A stretch of DNA of 64,000 bases from Streptomyces sp. NBC_01465 (GTDB lineage Bacteria; Actinomycetota; Actinomycetes; Streptomycetales; Streptomycetaceae): NCBI RefSeq assembly GCF_036227325.1, contig NZ_CP109467.1, forward strand, positions 6,820,001 to 6,884,000, given 5' to 3'. A model generated the notes under the pieces. It did not search any database. It saw only the letters and a list, made by a program, of their open reading frames with translations, and was not told the DNA's origin. Both the position numbers and the translations under genes were made by a program. Positions 23,074-31,712 of the stretch are shown here, piece after piece (the stretch's first letter is position 1; every line of letters starts with the position of its first letter).

Positions 23074-25962
23074 TCAGCCCAGCCTGAGCAGCCAGCCGCG
23101 CCCCGGCTCCACCGGGACCGGCTCGCCCGCGGCGAAACGCCGCTCCGGCTGGAACCCCGTGATCTCCGGCGCGTACGCGGCCACCGGCCCTGAGGCATCG
23201 CTCAGGACGGCCTCCGCAGGCCCGTCCGCCCAGGAGGCGATCGCAGTGACCGCAAGGCCCGGACCCCGCCAGCTGGTCGCGAGGATATCGTCGCGGCCCG
23301 TACGGACCAGTGGGGCCTCCGCCCACCAGCCCGTCATCTCCGCCTGTTCCAGGCCCAGTTGGTCGAACGCCCGCCACAGTGGGCGCACATCGGTCATCGG
23401 GGCGCGCGCCGTCATGCCGAAGACGAGGCCGCGCCAGGGGTTTCCGCCGCCCTCCAGCATCTCGCCCATCAGGCCGAAGGGGATGCCGGAGATCTCCACG
23501 AGCCAGTACGCCGGGTCCGTGCCCTCGTAGTCGAAGAGCTCGCCCAGCCAGAGGCGGTCGGTGTACGGCATCAGCTCGGCGTAGAGGTTGGCGCTGGAGG
23601 CGAAGCCGTCGGCCTCCCGGTACTGGTTGCAGGAGTGCAGGTCGATCAGGGGCGGCGTCTCGCCCGATCCGGCGAGGACCTTGCGGACGCGCTTCATGGT
23701 CGTACGGTCGAAGGCCACGTCGTCGAGGTAGAGCCCGTCGACCCCGACGTGGCGGCGGAGCCGGTCGACCGCGCACACATAGGAGTTGTGCCAGCGCGAG
23801 TCGCCCGAGGTGACGACGGCGACGTCGCCGATGTCGGGCGCCACCCAGCCGGGCACGTAGCCGTCGCCGAGGTGCTCGCGCAGCCAGGCGTGACCGCCGC
23901 CGGGGCCCGGGGCCAGGACCTCGTCGCCGAGGGAGGCCAGGACCGGCAACTCCGGTGTCTGGCGCGTCAGTTCGCGGACCGTGTTGTAGACCTTCACGCG
24001 GATGCCGAGGGAGTGGGCCTCGTCCGTGTAGGCGCGGAGTGCTCCGGCTTCCAGGAGGGGGTCGTTGATGTACGGGTTCGGCGGGGTCGCGTGGTGGATG
24101 TTGACGACGTTGGCGCCGTACGCGGCGATCTCGGCCGGGTCCGCGTACGCGTGGAAGTACCGCTCGGCGAGGTGGCGGCCCGGGATGATCGGCTTGAACG
24201 GGGTGAGCAGCAGCCGCAGTTCGAAGCAGCGGCTCTCCCCGGCGGCCAGGGTGGCCGTGTCGCTGTGCGCGGTGAGGGTGCGGGTCCCGTCCGCCGTGCG
24301 GAGGCGTACTCCGCCGTCACCGTCACCGGCCCAGGAGCGCGGGGTGACCAGGGGCTTCTCGCGGTAGTAGTTGGTGTTGAGCGGGCGCGCGTAGTGCTCG
24401 TCGCGCAGTGAGAGCTGTACGCCGGCGGAGGGGCCGCCGAGCCAGAGCGCGTCCTGGTTGTGGACGGCGGTCTGCCACGTCCAGTCGTAGCTCGCGGGGC
24501 ATTTCTGGCCGCGCAGCCCGAGGCCCATCACGAACGGAGTCGCCTCGGCGCGGACCGGGACGTCCAGGGTCACGTCGAGCGTGGTGTCGGTCAGTGCCTC
24601 GACGGTGGTGCGGATGCGCAGGAAGCCGTCGGCCTCCAACTCGCCCTCGGTGCGCAGCCGCAGGCCCTCCCCGGTGGCCTCCGTGTGCCAGTGGGCGCGG
24701 GCGGGACCGGGCAGGGTGACGGTGAGCGGGCCCTGGTCGAGCGGGCGGCCGACGTCGAAGGTGACGGGGGCGGCGAGGAGGTCACGCGGCGGTCCGTCCG
24801 TGCGGGTCACGTCGGAGGTGAAGGACGAGGTGATACGGGTGGGCAGACCGTCGTGGCCGAGCTCCACCATCCGCCCCAGGATGGCGAGTTGACGCCCGTC
24901 GGCCTTGACCGGGGTGAAGGGCGGCACGAGCTCGTCGTCATGGCCCAGCGTGGAATCCAGCCAGCGCAGCCGGGCCAGGCTCGCCGGATCACCCGCGCCG
25001 TGCTCCTCGACAGCGTCCTCGCCGACGGCGATCATCACCGGCAGGGTCCGCTCCGGGGCCCCGTCGGCGCGGACCGCGATCTCGCCCTCGTACGCACCGG
25101 GAACCGCGTCCTTGGGGATGTCGAGCCCGAACCAGAGCGAGAGCAACTGCCCTTCGCCGATCGCGATGTCCTTCTCGAAGGTCTCGCCCCGGGCGTCGGT
25201 GCCGCCCTGAGTGATCGCGCGGACGGGGAACGGCAGTCCGCGGACCTCCGCGTGCACCCCGGTCAGCGGGCGTACGGCATGGACGCCGGCCTGCAGCGCG
25301 TAGAACTCCCCGCGCCGGGCGGCCCCCTTGAACGGCGCGAACGGGCCGGTCGCCGCCCAGCGCGCCGGGATGAACGAGGCCCGGCCCAGGGGATGGGCGC
25401 GGTTCTCTGCGAAGACCAGGAAGGGCTCGCCCGGGTGGGCAGCGGTGAGTGCGGCGGTCTCGGCGGCCGTGGCGGCGAAGCCGAGCGGGGCGAAGGAGTC
25501 GACGGCGCTCGCTGCTTCGTAGCGGAAGGCCTCCGCCCGGGGGAGCTTGTGCCAGGTGCCGGGGCTGCGCAGGCCGCAGCGCTGCACCCAGGCAGGGTGC
25601 GCGGTGGCAGTGGGGCGACGGTACTCGGACTGCGGATAGTGCGGGTTGCCGGTGTGCGCGTACGGCAGATAGTGCACGGCGTACGTCCCAGGGCCGTCCA
25701 CCGGTTCGAAGGCGATGCGGCCGCGGTCGGCGGTCACTTCGGTGCGTACGACATTGCGCACCCGGTCGCCCGACGGCGCGAGGACGACCAGGTCGACCGC
25801 CTCGGGATCCGGATCGTGGCGTCGCCAGGGCAGCTCGGCCGCGACCGCGAGGGCCGTGGGGTCCGTCCTGGGAACCCGCACGAGAATGCGATGGTTTCCG
25901 TAGACGTCGTTGTCCCAGGATGCGAGCCCGTGGTTCAGCTCGGGGTAGCCGGTCTCACCCAT
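23074..25962 (-). CDS. Large glycoside-hydrolase-like protein (DUF6067 type)
   Basis: 962 residues, no signal peptide. The N-terminal half is beta-rich. The C-terminal half has TIM-barrel-like features: AYGANVVNIHHATPPNPYIND, VGVDGLYLDDVAFDRTTMKR, and DRLWLGELFDYEGTDPAYWL, the last two carrying acidic residues (DD, GELFDYE) that could be catalytic. I recognise it as the uncharacterised glycoside-hydrolase-like family found in Streptomyces; the substrate is unknown. It is divergent from a ROK repressor and near an oligosaccharide ABC importer, so it likely acts on an imported sugar or glycoside in the cytoplasm. A ROK-type operator lies just upstream. Confidence 0.75.
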   Translation of the reverse strand: MGETGYPELNHGLASWDNDVYGNHRILVRVPRTDPTALAVAAELPWRRHDPDPEAVDLVVLAPSGDRVRNVVRTEVTADRGRIAFEPVDGPGTYAVHYLPYAHTGNPHYPQSEYRRPTATAHPAWVQRCGLRSPGTWHKLPRAEAFRYEAASAVDSFAPLGFAATAAETAALTAAHPGEPFLVFAENRAHPLGRASFIPARWAATGPFAPFKGAARRGEFYALQAGVHAVRPLTGVHAEVRGLPFPVRAITQGGTDARGETFEKDIAIGEGQLLSLWFGLDIPKDAVPGAYEGEIAVRADGAPERTLPVMIAVGEDAVEEHGAGDPASLARLRWLDSTLGHDDELVPPFTPVKADGRQLAILGRMVELGHDGLPTRITSSFTSDVTRTDGPPRDLLAAPVTFDVGRPLDQGPLTVTLPGPARAHWHTEATGEGLRLRTEGELEADGFLRIRTTVEALTDTTLDVTLDVPVRAEATPFVMGLGLRGQKCPASYDWTWQTAVHNQDALWLGGPSAGVQLSLRDEHYARPLNTNYYREKPLVTPRSWAGDGDGGVRLRTADGTRTLTAHSDTATLAAGESRCFELRLLLTPFKPIIPGRHLAERYFHAYADPAEIAAYGANVVNIHHATPPNPYINDPLLEAGALRAYTDEAHSLGIRVKVYNTVRELTRQTPELPVLASLGDEVLAPGPGGGHAWLREHLGDGYVPGWVAPDIGDVAVVTSGDSRWHNSYVCAVDRLRRHVGVDGLYLDDVAFDRTTMKRVRKVLAGSGETPPLIDLHSCNQYREADGFASSANLYAELMPYTDRLWLGELFDYEGTDPAYWLVEISGIPFGLMGEMLEGGGNPWRGLVFGMTARAPMTDVRPLWRAFDQLGLEQAEMTGWWAEAPLVRTGRDDILATSWRGPGLAVTAIASWADGPAEAVLSDASGPVAAYAPEITGFQPERRFAAGEPVPVEPGRGWLLRLG

Positions 25963-25992
25963 GTGTTGTCTGCTCCGTCGGGGGCGCTATTT

Positions 25993-26004
25993 ATTAGGTA
26001 AGTT
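25993..26004. promoter_or_regulatory. Candidate ROK operator (site 1)
   Basis: ATTAGGTAAGTT lies in the 97-bp spacer between the glycoside-hydrolase gene and the ROK gene. The same core ATTAGG-AAGTT occurs before the importer operon, so one regulator probably binds both. Here only a half-site is clear. Confidence 0.55.
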
Positions 26005-26059
26005 TCGCAATCGCTCGGCCCACCTTCCGGTGGGCCCGGACGAGTGTCAAGGGGTGGAC

Positions 26060-27199
26060 ATGGATCAGAAGCGGACGCTGAGCGGCGACCCGTCGCTGCT
26101 GCGCAGGCTCAACACCGCTGCCGCGCTGGGCGTGCTGCGCCAGCACGAAGAACTCACCGCGCCCGAACTCGCCACCCTCATCGGGGTCTCCAGACCCACC
26201 GCCCACGACGTCCTGCTCCAACTCCTCGGACAGGGGCGGGTGGTGGAGCTCGCATCCGGCAGCGAGGGCCCCCGGATCGGCGCCGGAAGGCCCGCCCGGC
26301 GCTTCCGCTTCCACGCCGAGGCCGGCCATGTCGTCGGCGTCGACATCGGTGCGCACAAGGTGCTCGTGCACGTCGCCGACCTGCGCGGACGCACCGTTGC
26401 CGCACACCGGGTCGCGGTCACGCCAGGCCTCACGGCCGCCCGCAGACTGCGCGTCGTACGGGACGCGGTGGCCGCCTGCGTGAAGCAGGCCACGGACGCG
26501 CGGCCCCTCGCCCTGGGCATCGGGACCACGGGCATCGTGGACCCGTCCGGGCGCGTCACCGTCTCCACCGCGCTGCCCGGCTGGAGCGGGCTCGACCTCA
26601 CCCGTGAGCTGGACGGATGTGTGCCCGGACCCGTACTCGTGGGCAACGACATCCAGTTGGCGACGCTCGCCGAGTTCACCGGGGGAGCGGCGACCGGCGT
26701 GCGCGACGGCATCTACCTCTATGTGGGCAACCGCCCCGGAATCGGCCTCTGGCTCCGCGGCCAGCTGCACCGCGGCCACCACGCGGCGGCGGGCGAACTG
26801 CTGCCCTTCCAGCCGTGGGCCGACGCCTACCAGCGCCTCCTCGACTGGTCGGCGGGCCACCAGGGGGCTGAGGCGCCGACCCGCGACAGCGCGGTGCGCG
26901 CGGTGGTCGCGGCCGCGGACGCGGGCGACGGCGGCGCGCGCTACGCGCTGCGGGCCTTCGCCGAGGGCCTCGCCGGCTGCCTGCTCACCCATGTCGCGGC
27001 GCTGGACCCCGAGTTGGTCGTGCTCGGCGGCGGTGTGTCGCGCGCGGGCGGGGTGCTGCGCGAGCCGCTCTCCGCGCATCTGGACGCCAACTGCCGCCGT
27101 CCGCCCGAGGTACGTACCTCCACGCTCGGTGAGGAATCGACCGTAACCGGGGCGGTTCGGATGGCACTGGAGTTCTTGGAACAGACCGCACACGCCTGA
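26060..27199 (+). CDS. ROK-family transcriptional repressor
   Basis: 379 residues. An N-terminal winged helix (ALGVLRQHEELTAPELATLI, GVSRPTAHDVLLQLLGQGRV) is followed by a ROK sugar-kinase-like domain: VGVDIGAHKVLVHVADLRGR (ATP-loop-like), GIGTTGIVDPSGRV, then LDPELVVLGGGVSRAG. The zinc-binding CxCGxxGC motif normal in ROK kinases is not seen, fitting a regulator. ATG 26060 follows AAGGGG. It sits between the glycoside-hydrolase gene and the ABC importer and likely represses both through ATTAGG-AAGTT sites, released by a sugar ligand. Confidence 0.9.
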   Translation: MDQKRTLSGDPSLLRRLNTAAALGVLRQHEELTAPELATLIGVSRPTAHDVLLQLLGQGRVVELASGSEGPRIGAGRPARRFRFHAEAGHVVGVDIGAHKVLVHVADLRGRTVAAHRVAVTPGLTAARRLRVVRDAVAACVKQATDARPLALGIGTTGIVDPSGRVTVSTALPGWSGLDLTRELDGCVPGPVLVGNDIQLATLAEFTGGAATGVRDGIYLYVGNRPGIGLWLRGQLHRGHHAAAGELLPFQPWADAYQRLLDWSAGHQGAEAPTRDSAVRAVVAAADAGDGGARYALRAFAEGLAGCLLTHVAALDPELVVLGGGVSRAGGVLREPLSAHLDANCRRPPEVRTSTLGEESTVTGAVRMALEFLEQTAHA

Positions 27200-27222
27200 A
27201 CTTGGCTGATTCGAGACGGGGG

Positions 27223-27251
27223 TTGACGGGTTCTGTCGCTGCGCCCATGAT
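27223..27251 (+). promoter_or_regulatory. Candidate promoter of the sugar importer operon
   Basis: TTGACG (27223-27228) and CATGAT (27246-27251) are 17 bp apart and resemble a primary-sigma (HrdB-type) promoter. The start site would fall just before the palindromic ROK operator at 27263, so bound repressor would block the polymerase. Prediction by eye. Confidence 0.5.
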
Positions 27252-27262
27252 GTGGCCACCCA

Positions 27263-27285
27263 ATTAGGGAAGTTGCTTTTCTAAT
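27263..27285. promoter_or_regulatory. Candidate ROK operator (site 2, palindromic)
   Basis: ATTAGGGAAG (27263-27272) and CTTTTCTAAT (27276-27285) form an inverted repeat with 10-bp arms, 8 of 10 matching, and a 3-bp spacer. The left part shares ATTAGG-AAGTT with the site upstream of the ROK gene. It lies between the candidate promoter and the permease start. Confidence 0.65.
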
Positions 27286-27313
27286 CTCCCGTGCCACGGT
27301 CCAGGAGCAGCGC

Positions 27314-28336
27314 TTGATATCCCTCAAAACCGAGCGGCGCCCGGGAACCACGCCCGCCGCGAGCGAGAGCAAGACCCGAATTCCCAAGGCTCGCAAGCAG
27401 GACAAGCGGGACCGGGTGCCCACCGCCCGCGTCCCCCTGGGCCGCAGACTGCGCAACAACTGGGTGATGCTCGCCCTGATGACCCCGGGCGTGCTGTTCT
27501 TCCTGGTCTTCTTCTACGTACCGATGCTCGGCAACATCGTCGCGTTCGAGGACTACCAGCCGTTCATCGGCTTCAAGGACAGCGCCCTCGTCGGCCTCGC
27601 CAACTTCCAGGAGCTCTTCGCCGACCCGGCGTTCTGGGAGGCGGTCCGCAACACCCTGCTCTTCGCGGCCCTCCAGCTGATTCTCTACTTCCCCGCCCCG
27701 CTCGCCCTCGCCCTGCTGGTCAACAGCCTGGTCGGCAGCAAGGTCCGGCGCTTCGTGCAGAGCGTCGTCTACCTCCCCCACTTCATCTCCTGGGTGCTGG
27801 TCGTCGCCCTCTTCCAGCAAGTCCTGGGCGGGGCAGGCCTGCTGAACAACTTCCTGCGCGACCACGGCATGGACCCGCTCGACATCATGACCAATCCGCA
27901 CGCCTTCCCCCTCCTGATCACCGCCCAGGTGATCTGGAAGGACATCGGCTGGGGAATGATCATTTACCTGGCGGCGCTCGCCAACGTCGACCAGTCCCTC
28001 TACGAGGCCGCGGCCGTCGACGGGGCCAACCGCTGGCGCCGCATGTGGCACGTGACGCTGCCCGCCGTCCGCAGCGTCACGATCATGCTCCTGGTGCTGC
28101 GCCTCGGCGACGTACTCTCCGTCGGCTTCGAGCAGTTCCTGCTCCAGCGCGACGCGGTCGGCCCGCGGGCCGCGGAAGTCCTCGACACCTACGTCTACTA
28201 CCACGGAGTCGTCTACGGCGACTGGAGCATCGGCGCCGCAGCCGGCCTGATCAAGGGCGTCATCGGCGCCCTGATGATCTGGGGCGCCAACCGCCTCGCC
28301 CACGCCTTCGGAGAGCAGGGGGTCTACTCGAAATGA
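27314..28336 (+). CDS. Sugar ABC transporter permease (LplB type)
   Basis: 340 residues with a long basic N-terminal tail (about 45 residues, rich in Lys/Arg) and six hydrophobic segments, starting LALMTPGVLFFLVFFYV. The permease EAA motif YEAAAVDGANRWRRMWHVTL contacts the ATPase. It is of the LplB family used for oligosaccharides such as pectin or rhamnose-rich fragments. The TTG start at 27314 has AGGAG seven bases upstream. No ATPase gene is in the locus, so a shared MsiK-type ATPase is likely. Its stop overlaps the next permease start (ATGA). Confidence 0.9.
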   Translation: MISLKTERRPGTTPAASESKTRIPKARKQDKRDRVPTARVPLGRRLRNNWVMLALMTPGVLFFLVFFYVPMLGNIVAFEDYQPFIGFKDSALVGLANFQELFADPAFWEAVRNTLLFAALQLILYFPAPLALALLVNSLVGSKVRRFVQSVVYLPHFISWVLVVALFQQVLGGAGLLNNFLRDHGMDPLDIMTNPHAFPLLITAQVIWKDIGWGMIIYLAALANVDQSLYEAAAVDGANRWRRMWHVTLPAVRSVTIMLLVLRLGDVLSVGFEQFLLQRDAVGPRAAEVLDTYVYYHGVVYGDWSIGAAAGLIKGVIGALMIWGANRLAHAFGEQGVYSK

Positions 28337-29283
28337 GCCTCATCACCCGCCCCCGCACCGCGAGCCTCGCGGTCAACCGGGGCCGCCGCGCCACCGCCAA
28401 GGACCAGCGCCCCGCCTGGGAAGAACCGCCCAGCCGGCTCGGCTCGACGGCCAAGGCGGTCGTCATCACGGTCCTCGTCGTCGTGATGCTGCTCCCCTTC
28501 GTCACCGTCATCTCCACCTCGCTGGCCTCCCAGAAGGAGATCACCGCGGCCGGCGGCTTCGTCCTCTTCCCGACGGAGCCCACCTTCCAGGCGTACACGA
28601 CGATCCTCTCCGGCGGCATCGTCACCCGCGCCGTCCTGGTCAGCCTGGCGATCACGATCACCGGCACGCTGCTCTCGCTGCTGACGACGATCACGCTCGC
28701 GTACGCACTGAGCAAGCGCGGAGTCCCCGGCGCCAAACCGGTACTCCTCCTGGTCCTCTTCACCCTGCTCTTCGCACCCGGCATGATCCCGATGTACGTC
28801 CTGGTCAAGGAGCTCGGACTCCTGGACTCCTACTGGGCGTTGATCCTCCCCGGCCTGGTGAACGCCTTCAACCTGGTCGTCATGCGGGCGTTCTTCATGA
28901 ACATCCCCGAGGAGCTCTACCAGGCCGCGCGCATCGACGGCGCGGGCGACTGGCGCATCCTCACGCGCATCGTGCTGCCGCTCTCGAAGGGTGTCATCGC
29001 GGTCGTCGGCCTCTTCTACGCGGTCACGTACTGGAACGCCTTCTTCAACGCGATGCTCTACCTCAACGACACCGGCAAGTGGCCCATCCAGCTGGTGCTC
29101 CGTACGTACGTCGTCCAGAGCAAGCAGCTCAACGCCGACCAGCTGGGCATCACGCACATGCCGCCCCAGCAGTCGATCTCCATGGCCGTCGTCATGCTCG
29201 CGCTGCTCCCGATCCTGGCGCTGTACCCGTTCCTCCAGAAGTACTTCACCAAGGGCGTGCTCACCGGCGCCATCAAGGGCTGA
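28333..29283 (+). CDS. Sugar ABC transporter permease (YtcP type)
   Basis: 316 residues; the second permease of the importer. Six hydrophobic segments, with the first near residues 38-60 (VVITVLVVVMLLPFVTVIST), and the EAA motif (YQAARIDGAGDWRILTRIVL) near residue 200. The start ATG overlaps the upstream stop by 4 bp, so the pair is co-translated. The frame is open upstream but that is a shadow of the first permease. It likely forms the heterodimer with the LplB-type subunit for uptake of an oligosaccharide. Confidence 0.92.
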   Translation: MSLITRPRTASLAVNRGRRATAKDQRPAWEEPPSRLGSTAKAVVITVLVVVMLLPFVTVISTSLASQKEITAAGGFVLFPTEPTFQAYTTILSGGIVTRAVLVSLAITITGTLLSLLTTITLAYALSKRGVPGAKPVLLLVLFTLLFAPGMIPMYVLVKELGLLDSYWALILPGLVNAFNLVVMRAFFMNIPEELYQAARIDGAGDWRILTRIVLPLSKGVIAVVGLFYAVTYWNAFFNAMLYLNDTGKWPIQLVLRTYVVQSKQLNADQLGITHMPPQQSISMAVVMLALLPILALYPFLQKYFTKGVLTGAIKG

Positions 29284-29318
29284 CCCCTTCTCCTCTCCTT
29301 TCCCCCTGGAGTTCTCCG

Positions 29319-30965
29319 ATGCCTGGAATGTCCCGACGCTCCTTCCTGAACCTGTCGACGGCGGTGGCCGCCGGCGCGGTCGCGACCCCGCTGCTGACCG
29401 CGTGCGGCAGCAAGGCGGACCACAAGACCGAGGCCGCCTCGTCGAAGGTCAAGCTGCCGACGTACGTCCCGTTCGACAAGGTCAAGCCGGACCTGGCGCC
29501 GAACGCGCAGGGCCTCTCGGCGGGCTTCCTCACGTACCCCAAGACCCTGGTCCAGAGCGTGGCGAAGAAGCCGGGCGACGGCTCGAAGGTCACGGTCCTG
29601 ACGGAGATGTGGACGGCACCGCCGAAGCCGAAGGGCTCCAACGCGTACTGGGACAACGTCAGCAAGGAACTGGGCATCGACCTCAACGCGATCCTGGGCT
29701 CGGACCCCGGCTACCCGGACAAGTTCTCGGCGACGATCGCCGCGAACGACCTCCCGGACCTGATGTGGATCCCGCCGAACCAGGGCATCCAGCACGTGGC
29801 CCAGCTCCTGGAGGCCAAGTGCGCGGACATCACGGAGCTGGTGTCGGGCGACGCGGTGAAGGCGTACCCGAACCTCGCCAACATGCAGCCGGCGCACTGG
29901 AAGACGGCGGTGGTGAACGGCAAGATCTGGGGCGCCCCGAGCCCGTACCCGGCCTTCGGCCAGGTCTACGGCGGCAACCCGAAGGTCTGGGAGAAGGCGG
30001 GCGGCCTGTCGGCGACGAGCCCGGAGGAGTTCCTCTCCAAGTGCAAGGAGGTCACGGGCGGCAAGACGTGGGCGCTGGAGCCGATCTACGTCAACGCGGT
30101 GAGCGTGCTGAGCCAGTGTTACGGGGCGCCGAACAGGTGGCTGCAGAACAAGGACGGTTCGCTGACCTTCTGGATGGAGACGGACGAGTACGCGGAGGCG
30201 CTGAGCTTCGCCATCAAGCTGAAGAAGGCGGGCGTCTTCTACCCGGGCGACCCGGAGATGGCGGACGCGTACATCAAGCTGGCGCAGGGCACGATCGGCG
30301 CGTGCGTCTACCCGAACCCCAAGGCGGTCCGCAAGGACACCCGCACCAATGACCCGGACATGGCGGGCGAGGTCCTGATCCCGTTCAGCGCGGGCGGCAA
30401 GGCCCCCAAGCACGCCCGCCACCTGGGCACGATCGGCTACACGGCGATCAAGAAGGGCAGCCCGGAGCGCGTCAAGATGCTCCTGGAGGTCCTCAACTAC
30501 CTTGCGGCGCCGTACGGAACGAAGGAGCGCGAGTTCCTCCAGTTCGGCGTCCAGGGCGAGGACTTCACGTACGACGCGAACGGCTACCCCGCCTACACCA
30601 AGACGGGCAAGTCCGAGGTCGAGGGCCTCTACAGCGGCCTCGCGACGGCCACGGTCGCCCCGGCGGCCCTCATCGCCTCCGACTTCCCGGGCACCGCGCA
30701 GGCCCAGGACGTCCGGGACATCTACGCGGTGGAGCAGAAGCTCGTCCCGATGATCGCGCTGAACCCGACGGTCGGGCACTACTCGGACGCGTACACGGAG
30801 CACTACCCGAAGATGTCGACGGACGCGAACGACCTGGTGAACGACATCGTGGCGGGCCGCAAGAACATCAGCGAGTGGAAGTCGTTCTGGTCGGACTGGA
30901 AGCCGAAGGGCCTGGACCAGATGCGCCACGAGTACGAGAAGGCGATCGCGACGGCGGGCGCCTGA
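29319..30965 (+). CDS. Sugar ABC transporter substrate-binding lipoprotein (LplA type)
   Basis: About 548 residues, long for a binding protein, as in the LplA family for pectic or other complex oligosaccharides. The N-terminus MSRRSFLNLSTAVAAG has a twin-arginine motif and a lipobox (TPLLTACG), so it is probably exported by Tat as a lipoprotein. The body is typical of the family (MADAYIKLAQGTIGACVYPNP, PKMSTDANDLVNDIVAGRKN). It follows the permeases after 35 bp and is followed by a strong hairpin terminator. An internal ATG at 29328 could also be the start. Confidence 0.9.
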   Translation: MPGMSRRSFLNLSTAVAAGAVATPLLTACGSKADHKTEAASSKVKLPTYVPFDKVKPDLAPNAQGLSAGFLTYPKTLVQSVAKKPGDGSKVTVLTEMWTAPPKPKGSNAYWDNVSKELGIDLNAILGSDPGYPDKFSATIAANDLPDLMWIPPNQGIQHVAQLLEAKCADITELVSGDAVKAYPNLANMQPAHWKTAVVNGKIWGAPSPYPAFGQVYGGNPKVWEKAGGLSATSPEEFLSKCKEVTGGKTWALEPIYVNAVSVLSQCYGAPNRWLQNKDGSLTFWMETDEYAEALSFAIKLKKAGVFYPGDPEMADAYIKLAQGTIGACVYPNPKAVRKDTRTNDPDMAGEVLIPFSAGGKAPKHARHLGTIGYTAIKKGSPERVKMLLEVLNYLAAPYGTKEREFLQFGVQGEDFTYDANGYPAYTKTGKSEVEGLYSGLATATVAPAALIASDFPGTAQAQDVRDIYAVEQKLVPMIALNPTVGHYSDAYTEHYPKMSTDANDLVNDIVAGRKNISEWKSFWSDWKPKGLDQMRHEYEKAIATAGA

Positions 30966-30975
30966 CCTGGGGCGC

Positions 30976-31018
30976 GTCCCGCAGCTCCCCTCTCGTAGCA
31001 TGAGGGGAGCTGCGGGAC
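30976..31018 (+). terminator. Strong hairpin terminator of the sugar importer operon
   Basis: GTCCCGCAGCTCCCCTC (30976-30992) and GAGGGGAGCTGCGGGAC (31002-31018) are perfect 17-bp arms with a 9-nt loop. It begins 10 bp after the binding-protein stop. There is no T tract, common for Streptomyces terminators. The ATG of the next frame (31000) lies in its loop. Confidence 0.85.
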
Positions 31019-31302
31019 TCCCGCGCCAAGTGCGGCTGTTCGAGGACGAGTTGGACCTGCCGTCCGGCATCGCTCCCATGGAGAACGACGAGTGTCAGAT
31101 CGACCCCGCCGTCTTCGGGGTCTTCGTCAACGTCCTGGTGGACAGACTCGGCAACCCGTCGCACGCCGTCCTGCGCGCCCTTTCGGAGGGCTTCGTCGCC
31201 ACGACGGTGGCCCTCGCGGGGCGCGCGGGCATCGAGGTGCCCGCGGTCCCGGCCGACCTGCTGGAGCGGTCGAGGGAGCTGGACCTTCGGATGGTCCGCT
31301 GA
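31000..31302 (+). pseudogene. N-terminally truncated DUF6086-like gene remnant
   Basis: The frame encodes about 100 residues whose part from residue 10 on matches the DUF6086 pattern: RQVRLFEDELDLPSGIAPME, NDECQIDPAVFGVF, HAVLRALSEGFVATTVALAG. Intact members of the family have some 25 residues more at the start, absent here. The only ATG lies inside the terminator loop and no ribosome-binding site is visible, so the gene is probably decayed. A start at the GTG 31030 or ATG 31078 is possible but would remove more of the domain. Confidence 0.6.
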
Positions 31303-31332
31303 GTGAACCGCTGACTGCTAGCGTCCGCAGGC

Positions 31333-31710
31333 GTGAACGACAGTGTGTATGTGGGCAATGCGGGCAAGGACGCGGCACTCGACCGGGGGTGGATCCTCGG
31401 GCACTTCAAGGATGCCGACGATCCCCGGCACAGCGAGGACGTGGAGATCAAGTGGGGCGTCCACCCGCCCGGTGACGAGCGCGCGGAGTGGGTGCGGGGT
31501 GAGGAGCGGACGGCTCTGCTCGTGCTCATCAGCGGACGCTTCCGGGTCGAACTCCCGGGTCGCAGCGTGCTGTTGGCGGAGCAGGGCGACTACGTCGTGT
31601 GGGGGCACGGGGTCGACCACTCCTGGTTCGCGGAGGTGGAGTCGGTGGTGCTGACCGTGCGGTGGCCTTCCGTACCCGGATACGCGGTGCCGGTGGCTCA
31701 CGACTCCTGA
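31333..31710 (+). CDS. Small cupin-like protein
   Basis: 125 residues with a single cupin-like beta-barrel: the middle ALLVLISGRFRVELPGRSVL and AEQGDYVVWGHGVDHSWFAE give a cupin-type turn with two His near the second motif. GTG start at 31333. Function unknown; such proteins bind small ligands or metals. It stands alone between the DUF6086 remnant and a convergent phosphotransferase gene three bases away. Confidence 0.75.
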   Translation: MNDSVYVGNAGKDAALDRGWILGHFKDADDPRHSEDVEIKWGVHPPGDERAEWVRGEERTALLVLISGRFRVELPGRSVLLAEQGDYVVWGHGVDHSWFAEVESVVLTVRWPSVPGYAVPVAHDS

Positions 31711-31712
31711 CG

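Noticed and set aside
31000..31090. ATG 31000 as a good start of a DUF6086 gene
   Set aside because: It lies in a terminator loop, has no ribosome-binding site and lacks the family N-terminus.
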